From contig NZ_SRUZ01000002.1 of NCBI RefSeq assembly GCF_004791165.1, positions 434,001 to 498,000 on the forward strand: a DNA stretch of 64,000 nt, written 5' to 3'. Position numbers and translations under genes: made by a program. This document shows positions 46,239 through 58,229 of this stretch, piece after piece (position 1 is the first letter of the stretch; each line of letters begins with the position of its first letter). The notes under the pieces were generated by a model, which did not search any database, was not told the DNA's origin, and was given only the letters and a program-made list of their open reading frames with translations. The DNA comes from Mesorhizobium sp. M8A.F.Ca.ET.218.01.1.1 (lineage in GTDB: Bacteria > Pseudomonadota > Alphaproteobacteria > Rhizobiales > Rhizobiaceae).

Positions 46239-47343
46239 AACTCGGCTGATGAAGTTTAGAGGGCAGATAACGTCTTGAGCAGCCGCCACCGAGGCGAGTC
46301 AGCAGCTCTGCTGCGTTAAGACCAGCGGCGGCCGCAAAGTCGTCTGGCGTAAAATCTTTACCTAACAGTTCTACAAATCCACCCGGCGCGCAAAGCGCCT
46401 CCGGAACGTCTGTTACATCTATCGTCGTGTATTCCATGGATATTGTTCCTATTACAGGGACCGAATATCCAGCAAGTCTAACGGATATCTTGTTTGCGCA
46501 GGCCCATGGAAGGCCATGCTTGAAGCCGATCCCGACGATTGCTATGCGGCTAGGTCGAACTGTCCGGAACGTCGCGCCGTAGCCAACAGCCTCCCGGCTG
46601 GCCAAATAGCGCACATCGAGTATTTTGGCTCGGAGGCTTGCAACGGCCATCAGCGGATTGGGTTGAATGCCAGCGTCGTTAAGTCCGTACAATGCTGCGC
46701 CCACTCGTACCATGTCGAAATGATAGCATTTACCTAACCAAACACCGGCCGAGGCAGCGAGGCTTCCTATTGTGGGCCCAAGCATATCGTAGATCGCCTC
46801 AAAGCGATTCCTTTGAAACGCATTAGTCGGGTCCGTAGAGCATTCGCTGCACGCGAGGTGGCTGAGTACGACCGAGGGCGGACACTGGTCGAAGATGCCT
46901 GCAGCATGCGCGCGACGCACGTCGGGAAAAGCTAGCCCGAGACGGGAGAATCCGGTTTCCACGTTCAGAAAGTATGTTTGTGTCCGCGTTGCACGAATAA
47001 CCTCCAATTCAGCGCAATTGTTTACAACGGGTATGAGGCCTTCGGATCGATAGTACTGGTGAAATTTCGCAAATTCATCACAAAAAACCGCAATAGCCCT
47101 ATCTACCTGGTTTGACCTCAGAAGCAAAGCTTCGTCTAAATTAGCGACGAAGAGCAGCTCGCAGCCGGCATCGATTAGCGCCCCTGCAACCTCTACAGCG
47201 CCAAGCCCGTAAGCGTCGCTTTTGACGACTGCGGCCACCTTTACGTACGGCCCAACGAGACCCCCGATGGTACGGAAATTTGCTTGGATCGCCTCAAGAT
47301 TGATCTCAAATATAACATTTGCAGGCCGTACTAGTGGAAACAT
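46204..47343 (-). CDS. alr: Alanine racemase, PLP-dependent
   Basis: The 379-residue protein has alanine racemase motifs: the PLP lysine in [32 protein letters not shown], and the catalytic tyrosine in [13 protein letters not shown]. It interconverts L- and D-alanine. The last about 20 residues ([15 protein letters not shown]) run into IS110 debris and are likely read-through of a lost stop. It is not in a cell-wall context; with the D-Ala-ligase-like gene upstream on the same strand it may feed a D-alanine-containing product in symbiosis. This link is inference, since 4 kb of mobile DNA separate them. Confidence 0.85.
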   Translation of the reverse strand: MFPLVRPANVIFEINLEAIQANFRTIGGLVGPYVKVAAVVKSDAYGLGAVEVAGALIDAGCELLFVANLDEALLLRSNQVDRAIAVFCDEFAKFHQYYRSEGLIPVVNNCAELEVIRATRTQTYFLNVETGFSRLGLAFPDVRRAHAAGIFDQCPPSVVLSHLACSECSTDPTNAFQRNRFEAIYDMLGPTIGSLAASAGVWLGKCYHFDMVRVGAALYGLNDAGIQPNPLMAVASLRAKILDVRYLASREAVGYGATFRTVRPSRIAIVGIGFKHGLPWACANKISVRLAGYSVPVIGTISMEYTTIDVTDVPEALCAPGGFVELLGKDFTPDDFAAAAGLNAAELLTRLGGGCSRRYLPSKLHQPSSRTRRSNGYLA

Positions 47344-48184
47344 CTTCTGCTCTCCAGCTAACTCGTAGACTGCGATGCGGCCTTAGCGGTCACGCCACAA
47401 AATCAGAACCGCGCACAGATACATCAGAGCAAAATTGCGGTAATTGCGCACTAAGTCAATACGGCTAACGTAAAATCGCCTTTAAGAAAACTTCTTAAAA
47501 AGTTAACATTTACGTTGTTCTTTTATTTTCGGTAAATGTTAAATGACTGTGGATTGTTACTTGCGATTATTATGGCCATGTATTGTAGATGACTAGATGC
47601 ATTCTTGCTGAAATGTTCTCGTGATTGGGAGTTATTGCTGATCGAGATGTTCTCGCTGTTCAAAACGACCCATTTGCAGAGATGTGTAGGAGGCGTTTTG
47701 GGGCCGGTCTTGCGAGACAACACGGACTTGCGAGATAGCACGGTCCTGAGACTTGCTGAATCCCGTGAAGAGAACAACACGTCGGATAGGCCGAGCCACG
47801 GTGCGCGTTGCGGAAGTTACGCGTAAACACTAGGTCTCGCGCTGGCATGTCTATGACTGGCGCAAGCAGCTTCGGAGCAACGGCCGGCGCTAGAGCCAGT
47901 GAACAGAGCGTCGACGAGTACGCGAGGTGCGCGGGCCGATTCGTCACGTTTTCTCGCCGAGCGTTTGTTGTCCCGCTGTCGCCAACCCCGGCTGAGATCG
48001 TCCAACCGCAGAATTTGGATTACCAGCGATCGCTATCCTTTCATCGCGGCCTGTCCGATTCATTGGTCAAGCCGCTGCTTTGCTGCACGCCTCATCTGGG
48101 CGCGCTCTGCAAACTTGGGCAATACGCGCGTCATGATTTGTGCCCAATCGAAGCCTCTCTGTCTCCGAAACAAGTGCCCTGGTA
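47344..48184. other. AT-rich intergenic region upstream of alr
   Basis: Positions 47440-47660 are strikingly AT-rich compared with the GC-rich surroundings and contain two dyads (47481-47499 and 47503-47542). Two 18-base direct repeats (CTTGCGAGACAACACGGA and a variant) lie at 47709-47744. An open frame at 47847-48189 runs into the IS21 element; no family is recognised. Confidence 0.5.
47481..47542. repeat. Two AT-rich inverted repeats upstream of alr
   Basis: TTTAAGAA-AAC-TTCTTAAA spans 47481-47499. TTAACATTTAC (47503-47513) pairs exactly with GTAAATGTTAA (47532-47542). Both lie 140-200 bases upstream of the alr start and could be operators or recombination arms. Confidence 0.7.
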
Positions 48185-48242
48185 CGAGATGTCAAGCGAC
48201 ACGAGGAATTGACCCCTTTACCGACACGAGGAACTGACCCCT

Positions 48243-49041
48243 TCATTGGTTTGCGGTTTCGTTGCTTTCGGATGCCGGTCGGGTTTTCTGCAGAAGGCCG
48301 GACCGGCGCTTTTCGCGGAGACGGTAGCTGTCGCCGCGGATGGTAATCACCGTGGAGTGGTGTAGCAGGCGGTCCAGGATCGCCGTGGCCACAACGGGAT
48401 CGCCAAAAACGCTCCCCCATTCGCCCACGGAGCGATTGGAGGTGATCAGGATCGATCCCTTCTCGTAACGCCGCGACACAAGCTGGAAGAACAGGTGGGC
48501 GGCGTTGGCCTCGAAGGGCAAATAGCCCAGTTCGTCGATGATCAATAATTTCGGCCGTGACAAGGTCGTCAACTGCTTGTCGAGCGAGCCGTCGGCATGA
48601 GCCTTGGCCAACATCGCCACCAGTGTGGCCGCCGTGATGAACTGCACGTTGTAATTCTGGCAGATCGCCTCGCGGCCGAGGGCCACGGCCAGATGCGTCT
48701 TGCCCGTGCCGGGTGGGCCGAGGAACAAAAGCGTGTCGCCGTGCGCGATCCAGCGACAGGTCGCCAGTTCCCTGATCTGCTCCTGATCCAGTGAAGGCTG
48801 CGCCTCGTAGTCGAAGCCGTCCAGTTCGCGCACGAAAGGGAACTGGGCGATCTTGCTCGACATGGAGATGCGCCGCTCGTCGCGCCGGCGATCTCGCGTG
48901 ACACAAGGAAGCTCAGGGCTTCCCGTAACGTCATCTTTGAGCGAGCAGCTTCGTCCAGCAACGTGTCGAGCTGATCGCGGATCGCCGTCAGCTTCAGTCG
49001 ATCGAGCGTTGCGATGAGCATGTCATGATCCACGGTCGTCA

Positions 49042-49045
<4 letters not shown>
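48243..49045 (-). pseudogene. istB: IS21 ATPase IstB, one frameshift
   Basis: The N-terminal part (MLIATLDRLKLTAIRDQLDT; EAARSKMTLREALSFLVSRE) is in one frame. From about 48880 another frame continues with SSKIAQFPFVRELDGFDYEA, the Walker A GPPGTGKTHLAVALG, the Walker B KLLIIDELGYLPFEANAAHL and the IstB C-terminus. A single-base change near 48880 splits an otherwise full-length protein. Confidence 0.85.
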
Positions 49046-50323
<1,278 letters not shown>

Positions 50324-50400
50324 CTATGGGTCCTCTCAAAAGAGAGGGGTCAGTTCTTTGTGCGTTAGGGGGTCAATTGTGCATGTCGCCCGACACGAGA

Positions 50401-51230
50401 CAGCGGTGGTCTTGGTGTCGGAACTACCGGATGCCCTCGTCGGGTCTCGTCAACGAGGTTCAGAGCGTGCATCAACAGCAGCAATCCCAGGAATCGGTCA
50501 AACAAAGCGGCAGTCCGCTTCAGGTTCACCGCCGCTGCAGTGAGCTCGGTTTGGATATTTATATTGGCGAGACCCTGTCGGATCGCTCGGGCGGTTATCG
50601 GACCAACGCCGGGGATTGTTGCCCCGCCCCACGTCTTCATCCTCTCGGCACGCGTGCAATCTCGGCATCGAGCTGCTTGATCCTTTCCTCCAGCTCAGCG
50701 TATAGACCAGATGGTGAGGGCCAGGCGGGCTTCGGGCAGGTCGCACTCAGGTTTCCATCAGCTTGGCGGTGGTGAGAAGGGGCTGGGCAATGACCAGTCA
50801 ATATTCTGCGAGATGGCCGCGCAAGGCGTTGATCGTCTGGGTGCGCTGCCGCACCAGCAGAGCCCGGACCCGCACTCGCCTGCTTATCCTCACTGTTCAC
50901 GGCGACAAAGCGCATGGTCGGCCGCTGCGCGGCCTCGCAGATAGCCTCGGCATCGGCGGCCTACGAAAGGCTTCAAATAGGATGGCGGCATCAGACGAAC
51001 GGAGTGCCCGAGCTTGTCGATCTCGCGCGCCCAGTGATGCGCCCAGCACAGGCCTCCATGGCGACCAAGCAGGCCGGCTGCCCAGCGAGAAACGCAAGCA
51101 CCTTGTCGCGTCGCAGTTGCTTACGGATAACTATGGCGCCCGCCGCATCCGCTCCATGCGCCTGAATCACATTCTTCACTAGGTCCAACCCGGTGTTAAC
51201 TTCATTGTGGACGCTCCCTCTCTTAAGGGC
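50401..51230 (-). pseudogene. IS110-family transposase, decayed, with IS1182-type tail
   Basis: Minus-strand frames carry GLDLVKNVIQAHGADAAGAI and LAFLAGQPACLVAMEACAG (IS110 N-terminus), MRFVAVNSEDKQAS, and IPGVGPITARAI (Transposase_20 region). Each lies in a different frame, and the last is followed directly by GLANINIQTELTAAAVNLKR, typical of an IS1182-type transposase C-terminus. Thus a decayed IS110 is joined to another element's end. Confidence 0.65.
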
Positions 51231-51819
51231 TGTCAAACACCACCATTCTGGCACATCGATGCCGTCGAGGGGCGTCAAGCCCATCACTATCTGCCGCGGA
51301 CGGTCAGCACGCGTTGGCCATGTCGACGTCATCTGCAAGCCTGGATCATTCTTGATTCTAGAAACGGCGTTGCGCCGGCCGCCGAATTCGCCGCAGGCTG
51401 CTGAGCAAACACCTGCTAGACCCCGAAGCGGACACGCCGTTCGAACCTGGTCATCGGCAACCGATATTGCATGCCTGCCTTCTTATTAAACGAAGGCGTT
51501 CAGAGTTCTTGGCGGTCAGAACGCTATGCAGGGAAACGGAAGGGAGGAGAGTTCACGGATCCCGACCATCTACCGGACGGGGTTGTACGACTCGGGACGC
51601 GTTACGAGAATTGGGCCGCATACTCTTCATCGAGCGACGTGGCCTTCTTTCGCAGTAAGCGCACAGTCTCCCGTGACCCGCCGAGGCCAGCCATCTGAAG
51701 ACGCGACGGCACGGGTCGAGACATTATATTGGCGAATCGAAGACAGGTTGGTGCATACTGCAGAGCGAAGAAACGTAAACTCGGCGCCAAGTCGCTGAAT
51801 ACTCACACTAGGCTGAACA
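51231..51819. other. Intergenic segment upstream of the DoeB-like gene
   Basis: No gene is supported. A weak partial sigma-54 match (CTGGCACATCGATGCC at 51249-51264) has a wrong -12 element. The start of the DoeB-like gene lacks a strong ribosome binding site. Confidence 0.35.
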
Positions 51820-52818
51820 ATGAGCAACCCGCCACATCTTACGTTTGACCCCGACAAGCCCGGCACGAGCAAAGGGCATCTTGTTGTTCCAAAAGGCGCC
51901 GACTGCGAAGCTCTTTCGCTTCCGGTTTTCAGCCTGAACAAAGGTGATGGACCTCGTCTCCTTATCACTGGTGGATGTCACGGCAATGAATTGGAGGGGC
52001 CACTTGTTGCGCAACGGCTTATTGCATGGCTGCCCGAAGCGCAAATCTGTGGGAGGATTATCATCGTTCCCGTTCTCAATCCGCCGGCCGTGCAGGCTTT
52101 CAGTCGCAATACGCCGATCGATGGATTGAACCTCAACCGAGTGTTTCCGGGCCGTGCCGAGGGGTCGCTAACCGAACGAATCGCGGATGCCGTTTCCCGC
52201 CTGTTGTTGCCGATGGCCGACACCGTATTTGATCTGCACAGCTTCGGACCAATCTGGGACTTTCCACCATCGACGACGACGCATCCCATTGCAGATCCCG
52301 CTCTCATGATCAAGACAATCAGAATGGCAGAGGCGTTCAAATTACCTATGACGTTGGTCTGGGATCATCCAGATACGCCCGGAATGTTTGATATCTCGGC
52401 CCACAACCAAGGTAAGGTATTCGTCTGTGTTGAACTGGGCGGCGGCATTATCGGCGATGAAGCTCTCGCGATCTACGACGCTGGAGTACGCAACGCACTC
52501 ATCTCGCTGGGAGTCGTCGAGGGAAAAGCCGAGTATCCGACCTTCCGTCGACGGAGGTCCGGCCAGACACTTCATACGCGGCGCCCAGCCGATGAACTGA
52601 AATCGCCTCTGCCGGGTATCTTCGAACCTCGTTGCTCGATGTTGGGCGAAGTGAAGCAGGGAGATCTCATTGGCATCCTGCATCCGATGGACTCTTCGTC
52701 GGCAAATTCCAGTGATATCCGGTCGCCTGGCCCTTCCATCGTCTGCGGTGTTCGATCCGGGGGCTATGTCGAAGTCGGCGAATGGTTAGCGCTCTTGGCG
52801 CGACCGCTGAATCGTTGA
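51820..52818 (+). CDS. DoeB/EutE-like deacylase (succinylglutamate desuccinylase/aspartoacylase family)
   Basis: The 332-residue protein matches zinc-dependent M14-like acylases: LITGGCHGNELEGPLVAQRL supplies the H-x-x-E metal site, IDGLNLNRVFPGRAEGSLTE the N-R pair, and ADTVFDLHSFG the third ligand. The closest family by eye is DoeB/EutE, which removes acetyl from N-acetyl-2,4-diaminobutyrate in ectoine breakdown, but no ectoine hydrolase gene is near. The class III aminotransferase and AsnC regulator in this window are also typical partners of such enzymes. The gene is intact and flanked by IS debris. Confidence 0.75.
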   Translation: MSNPPHLTFDPDKPGTSKGHLVVPKGADCEALSLPVFSLNKGDGPRLLITGGCHGNELEGPLVAQRLIAWLPEAQICGRIIIVPVLNPPAVQAFSRNTPIDGLNLNRVFPGRAEGSLTERIADAVSRLLLPMADTVFDLHSFGPIWDFPPSTTTHPIADPALMIKTIRMAEAFKLPMTLVWDHPDTPGMFDISAHNQGKVFVCVELGGGIIGDEALAIYDAGVRNALISLGVVEGKAEYPTFRRRRSGQTLHTRRPADELKSPLPGIFEPRCSMLGEVKQGDLIGILHPMDSSSANSSDIRSPGPSIVCGVRSGGYVEVGEWLALLARPLNR

Positions 52819-52861
52819 AATCAAGTTCGCCGAAATCGTGCCTTCTGGTAACCGCTGTTCT

Positions 52862-52993
52862 CAGGCCACGGCTTTGAGCGGCATGGGTCTGTAGGCCCAA
52901 GGCAGCAGATCTGGCTTAGTGGATGGCCGGCGACGATCCGGGCGATCACGTCAGCGAGGTAGGTGTGAGGCTCGACGCCGTTTAGCTTGCATG
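52862..52993 (-). pseudogene. IS66 transposase, C-terminal end
   Basis: Minus-strand frames read CKLNGVEPHTYLADVIARIV, AGHPLSQI and then LPWAYRPMPLKAVA, the classic IS66 TnpC C-terminus. It is separated from the rest of its gene (56393-57240) by the RIT element and is frameshifted near 52920. Confidence 0.75.
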
Positions 52994-53118
52994 TTTATGC
53001 CGACCGGCGAACTATGCCGAGTGAGCAAGTTTTTACCAACACTTTCCTCAACATAGCGGTAGCTGGATCGGCATAGCTTAGGCTCTCTCCGTCGCAATTG
53101 ACGCGAAGGAGAGGACAC

Positions 53119-54361
53119 ATGAACGCAAGTGACTATCTGCAACGCAGCACGCTCTATCGGAAGCTGATCCACGGGCCATATGGCGAGTTTGCACGCGTTT
53201 ATGCGGGCAGATTGTCGGACGAAGGCTTCGGTCGGCAATGCACCTGGCGATCGCTAAGCCGATTTCGTGAGCTGAGAGACTGGCATGTCGGTAACGGGCA
53301 CGATCTCCGGGATTTGAGCGAAGTTCATGTCGAGCGGTTTCTGGAGCACCGTTCCAAACACTGGAGCATCGATTCGGGCGACCGATCGGCGCTTCGGCGC
53401 TTGCTTGCCGCGTTACGGCAAGACGGTTTGATACCAACCGCCCTTCCGATTGAGCGCACGGAGTACGAGCAGATTGTTGATGTGTTCGCGGCTTACCTCA
53501 CGAATGAGAAAGGGCTCGCCGACTCGACGGTGGAAGGCCACAAGCTGCTCTCACGCCGATTTCTGCAGGAGGTCTGTCCGGCTGGCGCAGATGGGTTTGC
53601 GGCGCTCACCCCGGAGATCGTCATCGGTTATGTCGAGCGACATGCTCTCGATGGCTCCGCCGACAGCGGCAAGGCGATGTGCGGGGTGGTGCGCGCCTTC
53701 CTGCGCTATTTGCATCTGAAGGGCTTCATTTCGGTGGCCTTGGCCGATTGTGTGCCGTCGATCCGTCGCTGGCGGCTTGCTGGCCTACCAACCTTCCTGT
53801 CACCACAGAAGGTTCAGGTGGTTCTCGATCGCCTGCGATCGGACCACGGCAATGGGGCTTCGCGACTATGCGGTTTTGATGGCGCTGGCCAAGCTGGGCT
53901 TGCGCGCCAGCGAGGTTGCCGCGCTCAGTCTTGATGATATCGATTGGCAGTCGGGCAGTGTCCTCGTCCATGGCAAGGGACGGCGGCAAGCGATGATGCC
54001 GCTACGCCACGACGTCGGTGCGGCTATCGTCGCCTACATCCGGCATGGGCGACCGGCTTCACCGTGTCGCCGGTTATTTCTACGAATGCTTGCTCCGCAC
54101 GTCGGCTTTGCCTCAGGCTGTGCCATCATGATGATCGCGAAGGAGGCCCTCGAGCGGGCGGGTATTCACGGCTATGCGCACCACGGCGCGCACCTCTTCC
54201 GCCACAGCCTTGCGACCGACCTGCTGCGGTCGGGGGCCAGCTTTGCCGAGATCGGCCAGTTGGTTCGTCACCGGAGCATCGACAGCACAGGAATCTATGC
54301 CAAGCTCGACATCGAGAAGCTGCGCGAACTGAGCCTGCCCTGGCCGGGAGGTATCCAATGA
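53119..54361 (+). pseudogene. RIT tyrosine recombinase A, one frameshift
   Basis: From ATG 53119 (behind AAGGAGAGG) the frame gives the core-binding region (EQIVDVFAAYLTNEKGLADS) up to about 53850. It then shifts to a frame with the catalytic domain: LAKLGLRASEVAALSLDDID, HLFRHSLATDLLRSGASFAE, and the nucleophile tyrosine in RSIDSTGIYAKLDIEKLREL. Correcting one base would give a recombinase of about 413 residues. Its stop overlaps the next gene's start. Confidence 0.82.
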
Positions 54362-55279
54362 GCCGGCTTCGAACAGCGCTCGAGCGCTATGTGGGCATGC
54401 GCCAGGGATTGGGATACAAGTATCATGGCCCCGCTCGACGGTTGTCGGATTTCGTCACCTTCATGGAGGCTCGCGGCGCCGAGACCATCACCACGGGCTG
54501 GCAATGAAGTGGGTGACGTTGATCGGCCGACAACCGAGTTGGTCCATCCGCCTGACCGATGTGCGCTGCTTCGCTCAGCACCTCGCTCATTTCGATCCCC
54601 TGACGGAAGTGCCACCTCAAGACGCTGTGTCGCCGGCGCGGCGGGCCAAGCCCTACATCTATACCGATGCTGAGATCACGGCGCTTTTGGCGGCGGCACT
54701 GTCGCTGCCGCCGGCCAACGCCCTGCGTCGCTGGACATATCATTGTCTGTTCGGATTGATAGCGGTCGCCGGGCTACGCCATTTCGAAGCGCTCGACCTG
54801 CGCCGGGACGACGTCGATCTGGACCAAGGTATCCTCACCATTCGAGAGACGAAGTTCGGCAAGTCGCGGCTGGTCCCGCTCCATGCCACGACGGTCGCCG
54901 TGCTGTCGGACTATGCCGCGCGACGCGACGCGCATCTCGTCGCGCCTTGTAGCCCCTATTTCTTTGTCGCCGAGCAGGACGGCAGATTGCTGCACCAATA
55001 CGTGCACCGGGTGTTCTGGCAGCTGTCGCGTAGATCGGCCTGCGGCAGCGGGGGCAGCGCAATGGTCCGCGGGTTCACGATCTTCGTCACCATTTCGCCG
55101 TCCAGGCCCTGACCAACTGGTATCGCGCGGGCGAAGATGTCGAGCGGGAACTGCCGGTCCTCTCGACCTTTCTCGGCCACGCCAATGTTCGCGACACCTA
55201 CTGGTATCTATCCGCCGCGCCGGAGCTAATGACCCATGCCGCGCGACTGCTGGATAAGCGGTGGGAGGCTCGCTCATGA
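54358..55279 (+). pseudogene. RIT tyrosine recombinase B, at least two frameshifts
   Basis: It begins MSRLRTALERYVGMRQGLGY at 54358, shifts near 54505 to SWSIRLTDVRCFAQHLAHFD, AGLRHFEALDLRRDDVDLDQ and ETKFGKSRLVPLHATTVAVL. It shifts again near 55060 to VHDLRHHFAVQALTNWYRAG and STFLGHANVRDTYWYLSAAP with the catalytic tyrosine. The stop overlaps the start of gene C by 4 bases. Confidence 0.8.
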
Positions 55280-56277
55280 GTGCCCCGAATGATCTGGCCG
55301 TGCTGATCGAGCGGTGGTTCACCGATCGGCTCATGCGACATCAAGGCGTAAGCTCCAACACCATCGCCTCCTATCGCGACACCTTCCGGCTCCTGTTTGC
55401 ATTCGCGCAGACACGCCTTGGCAGGTCTCCGTCACAGTTGACACTGCGGGATTTGGACGCGCCTTTCATCGGCGCATTCCTGGAAGACCTCGAGACACTG
55501 CGATCCGCCTCAGTAAGGACCAGTAATCTCCGCCTCACGGCCATTCGGTCTTTCTTCAGATATGCATCGTTCGAGGAGCCGGCCCATAGCGCCCAGATTC
55601 AACGCGTGCTCGCGATCACGAGCAAGCGATGCGACAAGCGACAGCTTCAGTTTCTCACCAGCCCGAGATTGAAGCGATCCTGGCCTGTCCGGATCGCAGC
55701 ACATGGCTGGGACGGCGTGATTACACTCTGCTGTTGCTGGCCGCGCAAACGGGGTTGCGGGTCTCGGAGATCATCGATCTCGACCGGGACTCGGTGATGC
55801 TGGGGCACGGTGCCCACGTGCGACGCCTTGGCAAGGGCCGCAAGGAGCGAAGTACGCCGCTCACCAAGGTTGCACAGCAAGCCCTTCGGGGCTGGCTCAA
55901 CGAGCCCAGGAAGCGGGGCGCAACGGCTCTCTTTCCGAACACGCACGGCGGCAAAACTGAGCGCCGACGGCGTGCAGGCGCTGCTGAACAAATATGTCGC
56001 CAAGGCTCGCGAACACTGCGTCACCCTCCGCTCGAAGCGGGTGTCGCCCCATGTTTTGAGGCACAGCGCTGCCATGCAGCTGCTGCAGGCGGGCATCGAT
56101 TGTTCGGTCATCGCCTTATGGCTGGGCCATGAGGCGATGGAAACGACGCTGACCTATATTCACGCATATCTTGAGCTGAAGGAATCCGCACTTGCCAAGC
56201 TGAAGCCATACGAACGCGCAAAGGCGGAACGATTTCGGCCAAACGACCAGCTTCTTGAGCTCCTGAACGCCCTTTGA
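55276..56277 (+). pseudogene. RIT tyrosine recombinase C, two frameshifts
   Basis: The start MSAPNDLAVLIERWFTDRLM leads a core-binding domain (GVSSNTIASYRDTFRLLFAF). Shifts near 55640 and 55950 separate it from AAQTGLRVSEIIDLDRDSVM, GKGRKERSTPLTKVA, and finally HVLRHSAAMQLLQAGIDCSV with LGHEAMETTLTYIHAYLELK. All catalytic residues exist but in three frames. Confidence 0.82.
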
Positions 56278-56389
56278 GCATGAGAACTATGCCGAGTGTC
56301 AACGACGGGTTCTTGGTCGAAACGGCGGGCAAAGCGCATCATACCGCCATGATCGGACGAGGCGCTCGGCATAGTTCGCCGGTCGGCAT

Positions 56390-56425
56390 AAACCTGCTTA
56401 TGCCGCGCGCGGCATAAGCAGGTTT
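56390..56425. repeat. Perfect 36-base palindrome at the RIT right junction
   Basis: The sequence from 56390 to 56425 equals its own reverse complement, with GCCGCGCGCGGC at its centre. It overlaps the last 3 bases of the RIT right end and contains two inverted copies of the CATAA/TTATG end motif. It can form a cruciform or be a recombination intermediate scar. Confidence 0.85.
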
Positions 56426-57240
56426 CGATCAGCGAAGCGATCGTTGCCCAGTGCTCGGCGCCGCCGTCCGAGCCGGCGAAGAGCGCATGGCGCGCTCGAC
56501 GACGTTGGAGTCGATCTCGATCGTACCGTTGTCGAGGAATCGTGTCAGATCTTGCCAGCGCGAGAGCGCATAGCGGATAGCTTCCGCCAGCCTTGGTCCT
56601 CTGGCTGATAAGAGTGAGTTGCTGCCTAAGCCACGGCTCAAGGGCATTGATGACGGGACGGCTTCTCTCCTGCCGGACCGCGCGGCGTTCGTCGGCGGAA
56701 CGACCGCGGATATCGCTCTCAACGTGGTAGAGTTGGGCGATGCGGGCGAGCGCCTCCGTCGCGATCGGCGCGGGGCCGGACTGCGCGAGCTCATAGAAGC
56801 GGCGACGCACATGCGACCAGCAAAAGGCCAAGCTCACGGCGTTGCGTTCGGCCAATGCCTTGTAACCCGCGATCCGTCGACCTGCAGGGTTCCGACAAAG
56901 CTCTGAAGATGCCGGATCGGCTGTTCGGCCTTGCGGTCCGGAGCGTAGAGATAGGCGACGCCGGGTAGGTCCATTCCGCCCCAAGCTCGGTCGCAGTGGT
57001 CTCGTCCGCCAAGAGCTTGTCTGAAGCCTTCAGCCGCTCGAACAGCCGCTCATGCACAGGGCGAAGCAGGAAGCTGCCTTGCCCGGGGAAGGTGGTCGGC
57101 ATACTTCGACACCAGAACATGAGCCACCGTGGCCTCTGTAGGAATGCCGCCTTCGACAAGACGTGCCGGCGTAAGAAGCCGTACCCGCTCCGCAGTCGCG
57201 GAGCGACAAGGAGAGTGTGTGCCGACAGCGTGACTTGATC
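56393..57240 (-). pseudogene. IS66 transposase (TnpC), middle part, interrupted and frameshifted
   Basis: Minus-strand frames include SKYADHLP, FLLRPVHERLFERLKASDKL with LADETT (catalytic acidic site), RIAGYKALAERNAVSLAFCW, SHVRRRFYELAQSGPAPIAT and RFLDNGTIEIDSNVVERAM, all IS66 TnpC. Several frameshifts occur. The gene is cut at its 3' side by the RIT element and at its 5' side by the integrase/IS91 unit. Confidence 0.8.
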
Positions 57241-57338
57241 GCGTCTGTGGCGCTGGTGATGTGTCCACAACAAGCTCCGACTGCGTCAGCATGGGGGTAG
57301 CTGCTTGCAGCCCCCTCCATCGGACAAAGGAGCTTGTG

Positions 57339-58219
57339 ATGACCCAACTTCGCCAGCGCATGAGCGAGGACATGCAGGTGCGCAACTTCGCGCTCAACAC
57401 CCAGCTGTCGTATCTCCAACAGGTGTCGCTGTTCGCCCGCCATTTCGGCAAGTCGCCGGACTTGCTCGGGCGCGAGGACATTCGGACCTATCAGGTTTAT
57501 CTGACCAACGAGAAGAAGCTGTCGCCCGGTTCGATCCACCCAGCAATTGCGGCGCTGCGCTTTCTATACAGTGTGACGCTCGAGAGGGACTGGGCGCCTG
57601 AAGAGGTCCTGCCGCTTCCCAAGAAGCCGCAGAAGCTGCCGATCATCCTCAGTGCCGAGGAAGTTCAGCGGTTCCTCGGCTGCGTCCTCGACGTCAAACA
57701 CCACGCATCCTGACCACTTGCTATGCCGCCGGCTTGCGCATCTCGGAAGCGGTTCAGCTAAAGCCCACGGGCATCGACAGCCAGAGAATGGTCATCCGCG
57801 TCGAGCAGGGCAAAGGCCAGAAGGACCGCTACGTGATGCTGTCGCCCAAGCTGCTGGAGATCCTGCGTGACTATTGGAAGCTGCGGCGGCCAAAGGCGTG
57901 GCTCTTCCCCGGCGATCGTGCCGGCCAGCCGATCACCAGGGGTGCGGTGGGACAGGCCTGCGCGAAAGCGTGCGACCTCTCCGGCTTGTCCAAACCGGTC
58001 ACGCCGCACAGTTTGCGGCACGCCTTCGCCGTCCATCTGTTGGAGGCCGGCGCCGACGTGCGCACCATTCAACTGCTGCTCGGTCACCGCAGCCTCGCGA
58101 CCACCGCCCATTACCTGCGGATTGCCACCAACAAGGTCTGCGCCACATCGAGCCCCTTCGAGCTCTTACCGCGTCCGGCGCCCACCGTGCCGCCGGCCGC
58201 CCAGCCTCAGTACTTCTGA
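57339..58219 (+). pseudogene. Site-specific tyrosine integrase accompanying IS91, one frameshift
   Basis: From ATG 57339 (behind GGAG) the protein begins TQLRQRMSEDMQVRNFALNT with a core-binding domain. After a one-base shift near 57712 it continues ILTTCYAAGLRISEAVQLKP, GKGQKDRYVMLSPKLL, HSLRHAFAVHLLEAGADVRT and HRSLATTAHYLRIATNKVCA with the nucleophile tyrosine. Corrected it is about 293 residues. Such integrases commonly sit directly before IS91-type transposases in rhizobia. Confidence 0.82.
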
Positions 58220-58229
58220 GCTCGCGCCG

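Larger units (their letters stand above)
52994..56392 (+). mobile_element. RIT element (recombinases in trio)
   Basis: Perfect 28-base terminal inverted repeats at 52994-53021 and 56365-56392 (core GCCGACCGGCGAACTATGCC) enclose three overlapping, same-strand tyrosine recombinase genes, the definition of a RIT element. An extra inverted copy of part of the repeat, GAACTATGCCGAGTG, lies at 56284-56298. The element interrupts an IS66 transposase gene. All three recombinases are frameshifted. Confidence 0.88.

Noticed and set aside
51249..51264. Possible sigma-54 promoter upstream of the DoeB-like gene
   Set aside because: The -24 half is good but the -12 half reads TGCC at the wrong register and it lies more than 550 bases from the gene.
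53009..56298. Repeated GAACTATGCCGAGTG motifs read as a CRISPR or iteron array
   Set aside because: There are only the terminal repeats of the RIT element and one subterminal copy; no regular spacing or spacers exist.
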